Source: Varibaculum timonense_A
GTDB taxonomy: Bacteria; Actinomycetota; Actinomycetes; Actinomycetales; Actinomycetaceae
Reading direction: 5' to 3'
NCBI RefSeq assembly: GCF_027694345.1
Contig: NZ_JAQEVU010000003.1
Location: forward strand, 124,001-188,000
Length of the DNA stretch: 64,000 bases
The first letter of the stretch is position 1; each line of letters opens with the position of its first letter. A program made the translations under genes and the position numbers. Shown piece by piece: positions 35,306-45,478 of the stretch. Below the pieces are notes generated by a model. It saw nothing but the letters and a program-made list of their open reading frames with translations, was not told the origin of the DNA and ran no database searches.

Positions 35306-35974
35306 TTAGAGGCGGAAAATTTGCATTCCAAAAACTTGGAATAGGAGGGCGAAGATTGCCGCGATTGTTAGCAGTGCTCCCAGCCACCAATATCCTACTA
35401 GAGCGCGGCGAATCCCTTTAAGAGGACGAGCCGGGCTAGCTGCTTGGCGTACTAGAATAGCATAGGATAGCCAGGCGAGAAAAATAGTTGCCAACCAGGT
35501 TAGAAAACAGTAGGGACACAGTGAATGTAGGCTAAACGCCGAGGTAAACAAGAAAAAGATTACGGATAGTAAACCAAAGCTGGTTCCAATACAAAAAATC
35601 ACTAATCCCCATTTTGGCAGGTATTTGCCGCATAACAGATAGATTGCAACGATGATTAGCCCCAAGAATAACGCCATACCAAAAATCGAATTTGGGATAC
35701 CGAAAACTAGGTGACCTACCGGCGAATCCATCGCGCCCCGACAATCCACCACCTGGTTCAGGGAGCAGCCCAGCCCGAGCTGCGGATGGGCACGGTGAAT
35801 CATTTCGGTACGCCACAGCTGCGCCGAAGCCATAAATCCGAGTGCCGAAAAAAGGATAATCCAAATACTGTATGCACGCGGTAAATATCCGCTGCGCATT
35901 TTCGGAGATGGTGAAAGCGGGTCGGCATAAAAACTTAGTTCTGACGATGACAGGGCTTCTTCAGTTTCGACCAT
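35306..35974 (-). CDS. Vitamin K epoxide reductase family protein
   Basis: A 222-residue integral membrane oxidoreductase with about five helices. The loop cysteines are in GLGCSLNQVVDCRG and the active-site CPYC is in LHSLCPYCFLTW. In actinobacteria VKOR replaces DsbB, reoxidising a DsbA-like partner to form disulfides in exported proteins such as pilins. No DsbA gene is in the window. Confidence 0.92.
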   Translation of the reverse strand: MVETEEALSSSELSFYADPLSPSPKMRSGYLPRAYSIWIILFSALGFMASAQLWRTEMIHRAHPQLGLGCSLNQVVDCRGAMDSPVGHLVFGIPNSIFGMALFLGLIIVAIYLLCGKYLPKWGLVIFCIGTSFGLLSVIFFLFTSAFSLHSLCPYCFLTWLATIFLAWLSYAILVRQAASPARPLKGIRRALVGYWWLGALLTIAAIFALLFQVFGMQIFRL

Positions 35975-36081
35975 GTTTCCCCTTTGTTGCTATTTACACC
36001 TGCACATTATCTAGCATAATGGGCAAATCAAAAACCGTGAGATTCCCGTGAATAGACCCGAGGATTTGTTTTATCGAATTT

Positions 36082-37422
36082 CTATTTTGCTTCTCGCATA
36101 CGTAAGGGCACATAGTCGCGCTTTGGCTCTCCCTGGTAAACCTGGCGAGGACGACCGATACGGGTCATGGGGTCATGGAGCATTTCGATATATTGAGAAA
36201 TCCAACCCGGCAGTCGCCCTAGCGCAAACAGTGGGGTGAACATCTTGGTGGGGAATCCCATTGCGGAATAAATCAAGCCGGTATAAAAATCGACATTTGG
36301 GTATAGTTTGCGTTCAATGAAATAGTCATCTGAGAGTGCCACCTGTTCTAGTTCCATAGCCAAATCAAACAGGTCATTGTTTTTTCCCATCCGCTCAAGC
36401 ACTTTGTGTGCCTGTTCTCTGACAATTGCTGCCCGGGGGTCATAGTTTTTGTAAACTCGATGACCAAAACCCATTAGCTTAACGCCCTGTTCCTTATTTT
36501 TGACTTTTTCAACAAAGTCTTGAATGGACAACTTACTGTCCCGGATATTAATCAGCATCCTGAGTACGGCTTCATTAGCGCCCCCATGCAACGGACCGGA
36601 CAACGCCCCCACCCCCGCGGCTATGGAAGCATACATATTTGCATTCGCCGAACCTACCAGGCGCACCGTGGAAGTCGAACAGTTTTGTTCATGATCAGCA
36701 TGCAAAATAAACAGTACTTCTAGGGCGCGAATAATCGCCGGGTCAATATCGTATGACTGGTAGGGTAAACCGAAAGTCAAACGAATAAAGTCCTCTACAT
36801 AGGAGCGTTCGTTATCCGGATAGAGCAATGGCAGACCAGCGGCACGTTTGGCAATATAAGAAATCATGGTCGGGACTTTTGCCAGCAGCTGCACTGCCTG
36901 AATTTCTTGCAATTCTAGGTCATGTACATCGGCAAAAGTATCTTCATAATAGGTGGCCATCCCGGCAATGCCGCCCTGCAAAATAGCCATCGGGTGACCA
37001 TTGGAGGGGAAAGCGGTAAAAAATGCCCTAAAGTCTTCGTGCAAGAGCCTTTGACGCTTAACTCGCCTAACGAACTCATCTAGTTGCGTTGAGGTAGGAA
37101 GTTCTCCTTTAATCAGCAAATATGCAACTTCCAGGAAGCTGGAGTGGTTTGCCAGCTGGTCAATCGGATATCCCCGGTAACGCAGCACCCCTTTACCACC
37201 ATCAATGAAGGTCACTTTGGAAGTACAAGAAGCGGTAGTGGAAAACCCGGGATCTAACGCAACCAGACCGGTTTCTCCCCGAAGTTTAGACACGTCAATT
37301 CCCCGGTCACCGCAGGTTGCCTTGACGGGAGGGAATTGAATAGTTTTACCATCAACTTGCAAAATGCCTGGTTGGCGGTCGAAATCATTTAAGGTTTGGG
37401 CATTTCCTAAACTTTCAGCCAT
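36082..37422 (-). CDS. gltA: Citrate synthase
   Basis: Condenses acetyl-CoA with oxaloacetate to citrate. The 446-residue type II enzyme carries GPLHGGANEAVLRML and GFGHRVYKNYDPRA (catalytic His residues) and LYPNVDFYTGLIYSAMGFP (catalytic Asp). Together with kgd it shows an oxidative TCA arm. It is monocistronic. Confidence 0.96.
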   Translation of the reverse strand: MAESLGNAQTLNDFDRQPGILQVDGKTIQFPPVKATCGDRGIDVSKLRGETGLVALDPGFSTTASCTSKVTFIDGGKGVLRYRGYPIDQLANHSSFLEVAYLLIKGELPTSTQLDEFVRRVKRQRLLHEDFRAFFTAFPSNGHPMAILQGGIAGMATYYEDTFADVHDLELQEIQAVQLLAKVPTMISYIAKRAAGLPLLYPDNERSYVEDFIRLTFGLPYQSYDIDPAIIRALEVLFILHADHEQNCSTSTVRLVGSANANMYASIAAGVGALSGPLHGGANEAVLRMLINIRDSKLSIQDFVEKVKNKEQGVKLMGFGHRVYKNYDPRAAIVREQAHKVLERMGKNNDLFDLAMELEQVALSDDYFIERKLYPNVDFYTGLIYSAMGFPTKMFTPLFALGRLPGWISQYIEMLHDPMTRIGRPRQVYQGEPKRDYVPLRMREAK

Positions 37423-37523
37423 TTCGACAACCTTCCCAAGGGAGATAGCTAACGCCGCCCCCTATTTAATATGCAGGACTTATCGCCCTCAAGACTATAC
37501 CATGTTCGTAAAGACTTCACCAT

Positions 37524-38681
37524 TTAAAATGATTGTTCTAAACGCCTAGCCGCTTTCTTAATATCCTCATCTTTTACGCACAGCGCCACCCTAACATGCT
37601 TGCCGGGACGGCAGTTATAGAAACTTTCTGGGGCTACAATTAGACCAATTTTAGAAAGCTTATCCAGCAGACGCCAATCTGCTCCCTGACCAGAGCGCAC
37701 CCGCGAGTCCGCCCTATCAGCAGGATCATAAACCCAGAGGTATAGACCCGCCTCGCAGTCATCCTCTATTTTTAACCCCGCCCGCGAAATCGCCGCCCCC
37801 AACACTTCGCGCCGCCATTGATAGCGAGCCACCTGTTTACCAACATGCTCCCTATCTAAAAGCACCCCCGCAAGTGCCTGCTGCACCATAGCGGGCATCA
37901 TTTGCCCCATATGTTTACGTACTGAAAGTAAAGCTGAAACCAAGTCTCGGTCTCCGGCTACAAAAGCCGCGCGGTATCCTGCCAGATTAGATTCCTTCGA
38001 TACCGAATAAACCAATAGCAGGTTCTCGCTAGTGCCCCCACACACGTCCTCGTCCAAGATTGAGGGCACCGGCTCGCCCACCCCGTAAGTGAGCTCGGCA
38101 TAGCACTCATCGGAAGCAACTATCGCGCCTACCTGTCGCGCCCAGGAAACCACCTGTCGCAACCAATCTTTACTTCCCACCCAGCCGGTAGGATTAGCGG
38201 GGCTATTTATCCACACCAAAGCGGCATCACGTGGCCAAGTAGAAATATCGGAAGAAACCGCGATTCCCTTAGCCCCAGCCAATCGGGCACAAATATCGTA
38301 AGTCGGGTAGGCAATATCTGGGAATAAAACCGTATCTGTACTGCCGAGCCCTAACTGCCACCCCAACGAAGCCACCAGTTCTTTAGAACCTACCGTTGGT
38401 AGACAAGAATCCTCGTCAATACACCTAATATTCCGAGTGCGCGCCCAGCTACAAATAGCATTTCGCAGCAAATCACTGCCCGCCACCGGAGGATAGCCGG
38501 GACTATTAGCGGCCTGAGAAAGTCCCGCCAGGGCAGGAGGCGGGCAATCATCGACCGGAGTCCCGATAGATAAATCTACCGCCCCACCCTCGCAAGCAGC
38601 GGCTTTAACCCGATAGGGCGTGAGCAAATCCCAAGGAAAAACCGGCAAATCTAGAGGACGGGGAAATCTAGTGTTTCTCAT
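37524..38681 (-). CDS. dapC: Succinyldiaminopimelate transaminase
   Basis: A 385-residue PLP-dependent class I/II aminotransferase of the lysine/diaminopimelate pathway. The PLP lysine is in YSVSKESNLAGYRAAF, and NSPANPTGW matches the cofactor-binding asparagine motif. Identification as DapC rests on the adjacent ferredoxin gene, the classic actinobacterial fdx-dapC pair. Confidence 0.88.
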   Translation of the reverse strand: MRNTRFPRPLDLPVFPWDLLTPYRVKAAACEGGAVDLSIGTPVDDCPPPALAGLSQAANSPGYPPVAGSDLLRNAICSWARTRNIRCIDEDSCLPTVGSKELVASLGWQLGLGSTDTVLFPDIAYPTYDICARLAGAKGIAVSSDISTWPRDAALVWINSPANPTGWVGSKDWLRQVVSWARQVGAIVASDECYAELTYGVGEPVPSILDEDVCGGTSENLLLVYSVSKESNLAGYRAAFVAGDRDLVSALLSVRKHMGQMMPAMVQQALAGVLLDREHVGKQVARYQWRREVLGAAISRAGLKIEDDCEAGLYLWVYDPADRADSRVRSGQGADWRLLDKLSKIGLIVAPESFYNCRPGKHVRVALCVKDEDIKKAARRLEQSF

Positions 38682-38761
38682 GTTCCCAGCCTAAGACAGC
38701 GGTAGGGCAAAAATCCCTCGCGTCCACCAGAAAAAGTGAAACGGGTAATGCGTCCGTAAAA

Positions 38762-39088
38762 CTATTCCGCGCGGGGAGGAAGCTTTTCAACCATAGGATC
38801 GTCATATCCCGTAGGTCCCACACTGGAAGCCCCCCCGGGAGAGCCTAAATCTTTAAGATCGAAAAAGTCAGTATTCGCGCGATAGTAATCAGACCATTCC
38901 TCAGGTAAATCGTCCTCATAGAAAATAGCTTCCACCGGACAAACCGGTTCACAAGCCCCACAATCCACGCATTCTTCAGGGTGAATATAAAGAGTACGTT
39001 TACCTTCGTAAATACAATCCACTGGGCATTCATCAACGCAAGCGCGATCTTTAACATCTACGCATGGTTCCGCAATCACGTAAGTCAT
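38762..39088 (-). CDS. fdxA: Seven-iron ferredoxin
   Basis: A 108-residue ferredoxin. The N-terminal cysteines (PCVDVKDRACVDECPVDCIY) bind the 3Fe-4S and part of the 4Fe-4S cluster; the second motif is ECVDCGACEPVCPVEAI. The acidic C-terminal extension is typical of actinobacterial FdxA/FdxC. It precedes dapC by 80 bp. Confidence 0.94.
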   Translation of the reverse strand: MTYVIAEPCVDVKDRACVDECPVDCIYEGKRTLYIHPEECVDCGACEPVCPVEAIFYEDDLPEEWSDYYRANTDFFDLKDLGSPGGASSVGPTGYDDPMVEKLPPRAE

Positions 39089-39126
39089 TTACTCTCCTTA
39101 AGTATCGATATTGCTAGTATCTCACT

Positions 39127-39360
39127 ATGAACTTAGTAGGCAATCAAAAACCGCCGCCCCGTTTGCCTTGGATGTCTTGGAAAGTCGGAGAACGGGTGGT
39201 ACTGCGTAGACGAGAAGCCGATGGGCTCTATGACGCTCTTGGGGAAGTCCTGGACGTAAGCCCTGCTAGCGTCACTATTTTGACCCGCAAAGGACCGGTA
39301 ACAGTTCCGGCAGAAAAAATGGTGACCGGAAAAAGAGTCCCGCCTGCGCCAAAAATCTAG
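39127..39360 (+). CDS. Small SH3-like-barrel protein
   Basis: A 77-residue protein. WKVGERVVLRRREADGLYDALGEVLDV and KGPVTVPAEKMVTGKRVPP resemble the N-terminal barrel domain that precedes an acetyltransferase domain in related actinobacterial proteins; here the acetyltransferase part is absent. It is divergent from the ferredoxin gene and converges on typA. Function unknown. Confidence 0.7.
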   Translation: MNLVGNQKPPPRLPWMSWKVGERVVLRRREADGLYDALGEVLDVSPASVTILTRKGPVTVPAEKMVTGKRVPPAPKI

Positions 39361-39385
39361 CCCGATTCTCGTCTCTCAAAATCTG

Positions 39386-41311
39386 CTATTCGTCGCGTTC
39401 CTGGCGGCGCCGACGCGAAGCAATTTTGAAACGATCTTGCGCACTTAATACCACTTTGCGGATTCGGATTTCTTCCGGGGTAACCTCCACGCATTCGTCC
39501 TCGGCCGCAAATTCCAAAGACTCTTCCAAGGTGAGCATGCGCGGCGGAATCAGCCCCTCATAGGCTTCCGCAGTAGACGAGCGCATATTGGTTTGTTTCT
39601 TTTCGCGAGTGATATTAACGTCCATATCCTCCCCGCGCGGGTTTTCGGCCACCACTTGCCCCTCGTAAACCTCACTAGCGGGTTGAATAATGAAACTACC
39701 GCGTTCTTGCAGCTGAATCATAGCGTAAGGCGTAGATTTCCCGGCGCGATCTGAAACCAAAGAGCCGCTTTGACGGCGCGTAATAGCACCCTGCCAAGGG
39801 GCATAGCCGTCCGCAATAGAAGAAGCAATCCCCGAGCCACGAGTTTCGGTTAAGAACTTGGAACGGAATGAAATCAGCCCGCGAGCAGGAACCCGGAAAA
39901 TCAGGCGCACCCAACCGGTGCCGTGATTAGACATGGTCTGCAATTTACCTTTACGTGCCGCCATCAGTTCGGTAACTTTACCCAGGTATTCTTCCGGCAC
40001 ATCGATGGTCATTAGTTCCATAGGTTCACAGGTCTTCCCATCGATTTCTTTGGTAACTACCTGCGGTTTTCCGGCTGTTAGCTCGAAGCCTTCTCGGCGC
40101 ATTTGCTCAATTAGAATCGCTAGCGCCAGTTCCCCACGCCCTTGAACTTCCCAGGCATCGGGGCGTTCGGTTGGGAGCACCCGCAAAGACACGTTACCGA
40201 TTAGCTCGCGGTCTAAACGGTCTTTAACTTGGCGGGCAGTGAGCTTGTGTCCTTTGACTTTTCCGGCCAGCGGAGAGGTGTTAGTTCCGATAGTCATCGA
40301 GATAGCCGGATCATCTACCGTGATTAAGGGTAGCGGCTGGGGATTATCCAAATCTACTAGGGATTCTCCGATGGTAATGTCCGGGATACCTGCCACTGCC
40401 ACAATGTCTCCGGCGTGGGCTTCACTCACGCTTTGGCGTTCCAAACCGAAGGTGGCTAGCAGCTCGGTTAGTTTCACATTGGTTATTGAACCATCCTGGC
40501 GAGCCCACCCTACTTGTTCGCCTTGTCGCAAAGTACCGTTGTGAATCCGCAGCAGAGCCAAGCGTCCTAGGAAAGGGGAAGAGTCCAGGTTAGTTACGTG
40601 GGCAGCCAGGGGAGCTTGCGGGTCGTATTCGGGGCCAGGTATCCGGTTAATGATTGCGTCAAATAGGTCGTGCAGGTCATTTCCGGGGAGTTCACCGCGG
40701 CCGGGTTTTTTCCACGAACAACATCCGGCTTTCGCCGAGCAGTAGAGCACTGGAACATCGAGCAGAGCATCTAAATCTACTTCTTCACCCTCATCAACTA
40801 GGTCTTGAGCCAGGGACAAAAGCAGGTCCACAGTTTCGGCTTCAACCTCGTCGATACGCGAATCTGGGCGGTCTACCTTATTTATCACTACGATTACAGG
40901 CAGGCGTGCCGCTAAGGCTTTGCGCAGCACAAATCGGGTTTGTGGTAGGGGACCTTCGGCGGCGTCTACTAACAGCACTACCCCATCCACCATGGAGAGG
41001 GCGCGCTCTACTTCCCCACCAAAATCGGCGTGACCGGGGGTATCTACTACGTTAATGGTAATCCCCTCGCTGACTCCGACCTTTTGAGCGGCTTTACCCG
41101 CATAGTGAACGGCAGTGTTTTTTGCCAGGATAGTAATCCCTTTTTCCCGTTCGAGATCACCAGAATCCATCACCCGTTCCCCGGTTTTTTCTACACTCGC
41201 GTGGTCTCCGAACGCTCCGGACTGCCAAAGCATTTTGTCCACTAGGGTAGTTTTCCCGTGGTCTACATGGGCAACGATTGCCACATTCCGCAAATCCTGG
41301 CGAACTTCCAT
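39386..41311 (-). CDS. typA: Translational GTPase TypA/BipA
   Basis: A 641-residue ribosome-binding GTPase of the EF-G/LepA class involved in stress and low-temperature ribosome assembly. G motifs include AHVDHGKTTLVDKMLW, DTPGHADFGGEVERAL and NKVDRPD. The BipA-type C-terminal domain is present (SSTAEAYEGLIPPRMLTLEESLEF). Length is normal, with a conserved start MEVRQDLRNVAIVAHVDHG. Confidence 0.95.
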   Translation of the reverse strand: MEVRQDLRNVAIVAHVDHGKTTLVDKMLWQSGAFGDHASVEKTGERVMDSGDLEREKGITILAKNTAVHYAGKAAQKVGVSEGITINVVDTPGHADFGGEVERALSMVDGVVLLVDAAEGPLPQTRFVLRKALAARLPVIVVINKVDRPDSRIDEVEAETVDLLLSLAQDLVDEGEEVDLDALLDVPVLYCSAKAGCCSWKKPGRGELPGNDLHDLFDAIINRIPGPEYDPQAPLAAHVTNLDSSPFLGRLALLRIHNGTLRQGEQVGWARQDGSITNVKLTELLATFGLERQSVSEAHAGDIVAVAGIPDITIGESLVDLDNPQPLPLITVDDPAISMTIGTNTSPLAGKVKGHKLTARQVKDRLDRELIGNVSLRVLPTERPDAWEVQGRGELALAILIEQMRREGFELTAGKPQVVTKEIDGKTCEPMELMTIDVPEEYLGKVTELMAARKGKLQTMSNHGTGWVRLIFRVPARGLISFRSKFLTETRGSGIASSIADGYAPWQGAITRRQSGSLVSDRAGKSTPYAMIQLQERGSFIIQPASEVYEGQVVAENPRGEDMDVNITREKKQTNMRSSTAEAYEGLIPPRMLTLEESLEFAAEDECVEVTPEEIRIRKVVLSAQDRFKIASRRRRQERDE

Positions 41312-41353
41312 TCGCGCCTCCTTATAGCCGTTCCAAGTGGTATCTCGGACATG

Positions 41354-41384
41354 AAAAAACCGGCGGGATTAGAACCTGCGCCGG
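41354..41384 (-). terminator. Rho-independent terminator
   Basis: On the minus strand CCGGCG pairs with CGCCGG and is followed by TTTTTT. It ends transcription of the stress-protein gene just upstream of typA. The loop resembles a tRNA T-arm (GGTTCTAATCC) but no tRNA is present. Confidence 0.75.
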
Positions 41385-41481
41385 AACTAAAATAAATATA
41401 CCTCTACCAGCTCTACCAGTACTAACGGACGTCATTTAAGTCACTGTTTATACCGGTACAATCCGGCGTTTATCCGGGTGG

Positions 41482-42228
41482 CTAGCTTTTTAGCTCTTTG
41501 GAAGGAGTTTCCTCTATCTGAGGAGAATCTTGCGCATTATTTCCGGTAGCGTCCTGATTAACTTGACCGTTACCAGCAAGGTTATTTGCCGAATCCGAGT
41601 CATCTTTTAGCTGTGTTTGTTGTTCACGAAGTTGCCTGCGCGCATCGGGACTAAGGCGCACTCCGAAACGAGGTTGCTCATCCATCCCCGAGCCGAACTC
41701 GCTGTTAGTGGCGGCAGTGGGGGTATCTTGTTCGATTACTGCGGTTTGAAAACGGGGATTATCTAATAGAAACCTGCGAGCCGTAAAATAGTCTTCCCGA
41801 ACCATTAACACCTGTTCTTGAGCGGTAAAGGCGGAAGAGAAAGCGATGGGTGCGCCGGTAGCGGAAGAATGAATTGCCCAGGCTATCAACCGTTCTATCG
41901 CTCTTAAAAACGCGAATGTAAACACCACTAGAGGAGCAAATACCGACAGGGCAGGTTTCCAAATCATAAACAGGAGAGCAAAAAATATCCCCATAATTAG
42001 CCCGCGGATAAACCCGGAAATCATGGCTTTAGGCCAGGTTACTGTCCCTAGAACTTGGTTTGAGCGGGTCAATCCCCGTTCTTGCAAAACCAGATTTTGG
42101 ATAGGGAAATCTTTGGATTTCAAATAATTAATGGCTTCTTCTGCGCTTTCTCGGGAAGAAAAAATCGCTAAGTCCTGCCCGGTGGGAGCGGTAGTTATCA
42201 TACGGTTTGGAATTAGAGCCATAGCCAC
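41482..42228 (-). CDS. General-stress-protein-17M-like membrane protein
   Basis: A 248-residue protein. The N-terminal domain (about 20-60, LAIFSSRESAEEAINYLKSKDFPIQNLVLQ) resembles the small GSP17M/YflT fold, followed by two membrane helices (about 70-115) and a Gln/Asn/Asp-rich disordered tail. The GTG at 42228 has AAAAGG six bases upstream and is preferred to the ATG two codons later. Role unknown beyond the stress association of the domain. Confidence 0.7.
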   Translation of the reverse strand: MAMALIPNRMITTAPTGQDLAIFSSRESAEEAINYLKSKDFPIQNLVLQERGLTRSNQVLGTVTWPKAMISGFIRGLIMGIFFALLFMIWKPALSVFAPLVVFTFAFLRAIERLIAWAIHSSATGAPIAFSSAFTAQEQVLMVREDYFTARRFLLDNPRFQTAVIEQDTPTAATNSEFGSGMDEQPRFGVRLSPDARRQLREQQTQLKDDSDSANNLAGNGQVNQDATGNNAQDSPQIEETPSKELKS

Positions 42229-42411
42229 AGTTTGCCTTTTAAGCTGCTTAAATGCAAAAGCGATTAGCGTAGAACAGGCGGGTTTAGCCAGGGGCGAATC
42301 AGCGTCTAATCTGGGGCAGATCTTAGAAGCCTAAAAGATAAAATGATATTAAAAACTGACTATTAAGTTTTACAGCTTTACCGGTGCGAATCTTCACGTA
42401 AAGTTAGAGTT

Positions 42412-43719
42412 ATGGAGCACGTCAAGCACTCAATCAAACCTATCGGTTCACGGGTTTTTATCGGGAAACTGGCGGGAACCCGCGTATTCGACCCGGTCGG
42501 AGACAATATTGGGCGAGTAACCGATGTCATCACGGTGCTACGCTTTACCGGACTGCCAACCGTGGTGGGATTAGTAGTTGAAGTTGCCACCCACCGGCGC
42601 GTATTTGTCCCTGTAACCCGAATAGTGGCTATCGCACCGGGACAGGTCATCACCACCGGATTAGTTAATATCCGCCAGTTTAGACAGCGAGTTGCAGAAA
42701 CCATGGTGATGGGCGAACTCATGGATCGGGTGCTGTCGATGCGGGACGGTTCTGGAGAGGTAAAAATCCAGGATATGTGTATGGAGCAAGATGACCGTCG
42801 CGACTGGTATATAACTAAGCTCTATGTGCAACGCATTACTTCGGCACTGGCTCTTAGCCGCGGCGAAACCCTACTTGTTGATCCTTCAGAGGTAACCCAC
42901 CTGCGTAAATCAGTTCTTCCTCAGGAAGCCACCACCCTCTTAACCCAATTAGAGGACGCAAAAGCCGCAGATGTGGCAGATGTTCTCGCGGACCTTCCTG
43001 AAGAGCGCCGTATCGAAGTAGCAGCGCAGTTAGGAGATGAACGATTAGCCGATGTCCTTGAAGAGCTGGGGCAAGAGGATCGAGTTTCGATTTTAACTTC
43101 TTTAGATGTTGCCAGAGCTGCCGATGTTTTAGATGTGATGCAACCAGATGATGCCACTGACTTGGTAAATGAGCTACCAGAAAAGCAGGCGCAAATTTTA
43201 TTGGCCGAGATGGAACCGGAGGAAGCAGAGGACGTGCGCCGCCTAATGGCTTATGGCGAACGCACTGCGGGTGGTCTAATGACCACTACCCCGGTGATTT
43301 TGCCCCCGGACGCCGATGTTGCCACCCTGCTAGCCCATGTGCGCCGCCAAGATATTCCCCCCGCCCTCGCCGCCATGGTTTGTGTTTGTCGTCCCCCCAC
43401 CGAAACCCCAACCGGGCGTTTTCTGGGAGCGGTTCATATTCAAAAAGCTCTGCGGGAACCTCCGCAAACACTACTGGGTAAAATTCTTGATGACGACTTA
43501 AAAGGCGTAGACCCATCGGCAGGAATTGGCACGGTCACCAGGTTACTTGCCACCTATAACCTCACAGCGGTACCCGTGGTTGATAAGAATCGACATCTTT
43601 TAGGGGCAGTTAGTGTCGATGACGTCCTCGATCATCTTTTGCCTGAAGACTGGCGCGATGCTGATGAACACGAAACTGACCTAGCTATGGAAAGGGACAG
43701 GAACGAAGATGACGGATAG
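42412..43719 (+). CDS. Soluble MgtE-N/CBS domain protein
   Basis: A 435-residue protein: a PRC-barrel-like N-terminal region (GSRVFIGKLAGTRVFD), a set of MgtE N-terminal helical repeats (about 185-290, ADVADVLADLPEERR) and a CBS pair (about 290-425). The transmembrane channel domain of MgtE is absent, so this is a regulatory Mg2+-sensing-type module rather than a transporter. It overlaps the DUF1003 gene by 11 bp, a pairing common in actinobacteria. Confidence 0.85.
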   Translation: MEHVKHSIKPIGSRVFIGKLAGTRVFDPVGDNIGRVTDVITVLRFTGLPTVVGLVVEVATHRRVFVPVTRIVAIAPGQVITTGLVNIRQFRQRVAETMVMGELMDRVLSMRDGSGEVKIQDMCMEQDDRRDWYITKLYVQRITSALALSRGETLLVDPSEVTHLRKSVLPQEATTLLTQLEDAKAADVADVLADLPEERRIEVAAQLGDERLADVLEELGQEDRVSILTSLDVARAADVLDVMQPDDATDLVNELPEKQAQILLAEMEPEEAEDVRRLMAYGERTAGGLMTTTPVILPPDADVATLLAHVRRQDIPPALAAMVCVCRPPTETPTGRFLGAVHIQKALREPPQTLLGKILDDDLKGVDPSAGIGTVTRLLATYNLTAVPVVDKNRHLLGAVSVDDVLDHLLPEDWRDADEHETDLAMERDRNEDDG

Positions 43720-44251
43720 GCTGGATATTCCGCGTGAAAGAAAACGTCGTTTTCGACTTCCGCGTATTAATTTGCAGTCCGAGGGCGTAGGGCGGGCTTC
43801 GGAATCTTTTGCTCGTTTCCAGGGGACTCCCCAGTTTTTGGTTTACTTAACCGTATTCGTAATTGTTTGGCTAGCCTGGAACTCTTGGGCTCCGGAGGCT
43901 TGGCGCTTTGACAGTGCAACCCTGGGATTTACGGTTCTGACCTTAATGCTTTCTTTGCAGGCTTCCTATGCGTCTCCCCTGATTCTTTTAGCGCAAAACC
44001 GTCAAGATGACCGTGACCGAGTTTCCGCCGAGCAGGACAGGCGGCGCGCTGTCCGCAATCATGCCGAGATTGAATACTTAACCCGCGAAATCGCTTCTTT
44101 AAGAATTGCGATGTCTGAGGTTGCTACCCGTGACTTTGTGCGGGCAGAACTTCGCGACCTCCTTGAGGAAATCCGGGAAGAAGAAAAACACTCCAGCCTC
44201 CGCGACCATGAGCAAAATAATAACCACTTAGAGCGGGATAAACATTCATAG
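43709..44251 (+). CDS. DUF1003 membrane protein
   Basis: A 180-residue protein with two adjacent helices (about 45-60 and 72-95), the DUF1003 signature (SLQASYASPLILLAQNRQDDRDR) and a charged coiled-coil C-terminus. A weak AGGAACGAAG ribosome site lies inside the upstream gene. It is translationally linked to the MgtE-N/CBS protein; function unknown. Confidence 0.88.
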   Translation: MTDRLDIPRERKRRFRLPRINLQSEGVGRASESFARFQGTPQFLVYLTVFVIVWLAWNSWAPEAWRFDSATLGFTVLTLMLSLQASYASPLILLAQNRQDDRDRVSAEQDRRRAVRNHAEIEYLTREIASLRIAMSEVATRDFVRAELRDLLEEIREEEKHSSLRDHEQNNNHLERDKHS

Positions 44252-44298
44252 TTCTTGGTGAAAGTGAGCAAGGACCGCAGTCAATATAGGATAAAGAC

Positions 44299-45420
44299 AT
44301 GAGTGAGTTAAATGAAGAGGCAGTTAAGCAAGCGCTCTCACGGGTAATCGATCCCGAGTTGGGCAGGTCAATCACCGACTTAGATATGGTACGCGAAATA
44401 TCTATTGACGCTGGTGGAGCAGTTAAAGTTGGGGTAGATTTAACTATCGCGGGCTGCCCGCTGCAAGCCGTAATTGAAAAGGACGTAAAAGCAGAAGTTT
44501 CTAAAGTTCCTGGCGTAGGTTCGGTGACTGTAGAAATGGGAGTCATGGATGAAAACCAGCGTGCCGCATTGAAAGAGAAGCTTTCCGGACCGCAAAACGT
44601 GATTCCTTTTACCCAACCCGATAATCTAACCCGAATCTATGCCATTACTTCCGGTAAAGGCGGGGTTGGTAAATCTTCAATGACCGCTAACCTGGCGCTT
44701 TCTCTTGCCATGCAGGGATTGAAAGTCGGGGTTCTTGACGCTGATATTTACGGTTTTTCGATTCCCAGAATGCTGGGGGTTAGCGAAGAACCGACAGTTA
44801 TTGATGGCATGATTGTGCCCCCAGTTGCTGGTGGGGTGAAAGTAATTTCTATCGGAATGTTTGTACCAGATGGGCAACCGGTTATTTGGCGCGGCCCGAT
44901 GCTACACCGCGCCCTTCAGCAGTTCTTAGCCGATGTTTACTGGGGTGACCTGGATGTTTTATTGCTAGATTTGCCCCCAGGAACCGGTGACGTAGCCATC
45001 TCGATTTCCCAATTACTGCCCAAATCAGAGATTTTGGTAGTAACCACCCCACAAGTGGCGGCCGCAGAAGTCGCCGAGCGTGCCGGGGTTATCGGTTCCC
45101 AAACCGACCAGCGGGTAATTGGGGTAATAGAAAATATGTCTTATTTACCCCAAGCAGACGGTAGCAAATTGCAGCTATTTGGCAGTGGCGGCGGAGACAT
45201 GGTTTCGGGACGGCTTAGCTCCCAACTGGGATACCAGGTTCCGCTTTTGGCGCAAGTACCTTTAGATATCGCTTTGCGAGAAGGCTCTGACCAGGGCAGA
45301 CCTGTGGTAACCACCCACCCGGATTCCCCGGCATCTCAGGCTATTAGCCAGGTAGCTCAGGCACTGGCTAAACGCACCCAGTCTCTGGCAGGACGCAGTC
45401 TCGGTATCAAACCGCTCTAG
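44299..45420 (+). CDS. mrp: Mrp/ApbC-family iron-sulfur carrier ATPase
   Basis: A 373-residue P-loop NTPase. The N-terminal DUF59/MIP18 domain (1-90, VIDPELGRSITDLDMV) is followed by the ATPase core with SGKGGVGKSSMTANLALSLA, DLPPGTGDVAISISQL and ENMSY. Such proteins deliver Fe-S clusters to apo-enzymes. No CxxC pair is visible in the C-terminal region where many homologues carry one, so cluster-binding details may differ. Confidence 0.9.
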   Translation: MSELNEEAVKQALSRVIDPELGRSITDLDMVREISIDAGGAVKVGVDLTIAGCPLQAVIEKDVKAEVSKVPGVGSVTVEMGVMDENQRAALKEKLSGPQNVIPFTQPDNLTRIYAITSGKGGVGKSSMTANLALSLAMQGLKVGVLDADIYGFSIPRMLGVSEEPTVIDGMIVPPVAGGVKVISIGMFVPDGQPVIWRGPMLHRALQQFLADVYWGDLDVLLLDLPPGTGDVAISISQLLPKSEILVVTTPQVAAAEVAERAGVIGSQTDQRVIGVIENMSYLPQADGSKLQLFGSGGGDMVSGRLSSQLGYQVPLLAQVPLDIALREGSDQGRPVVTTHPDSPASQAISQVAQALAKRTQSLAGRSLGIKPL

Positions 45421-45478
45421 GCTCTTTTAAATTTTCCTAAACTGGTTAAAGCGTAAATCCGCTAGCAAGGAAGTAACT

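Noticed and set aside
41354..41384. tRNA T-arm-like sequence (GGTTCTAATCC)
   Set aside because: No acceptor, D or anticodon arms around it; it forms a plain terminator hairpin with a T-run.
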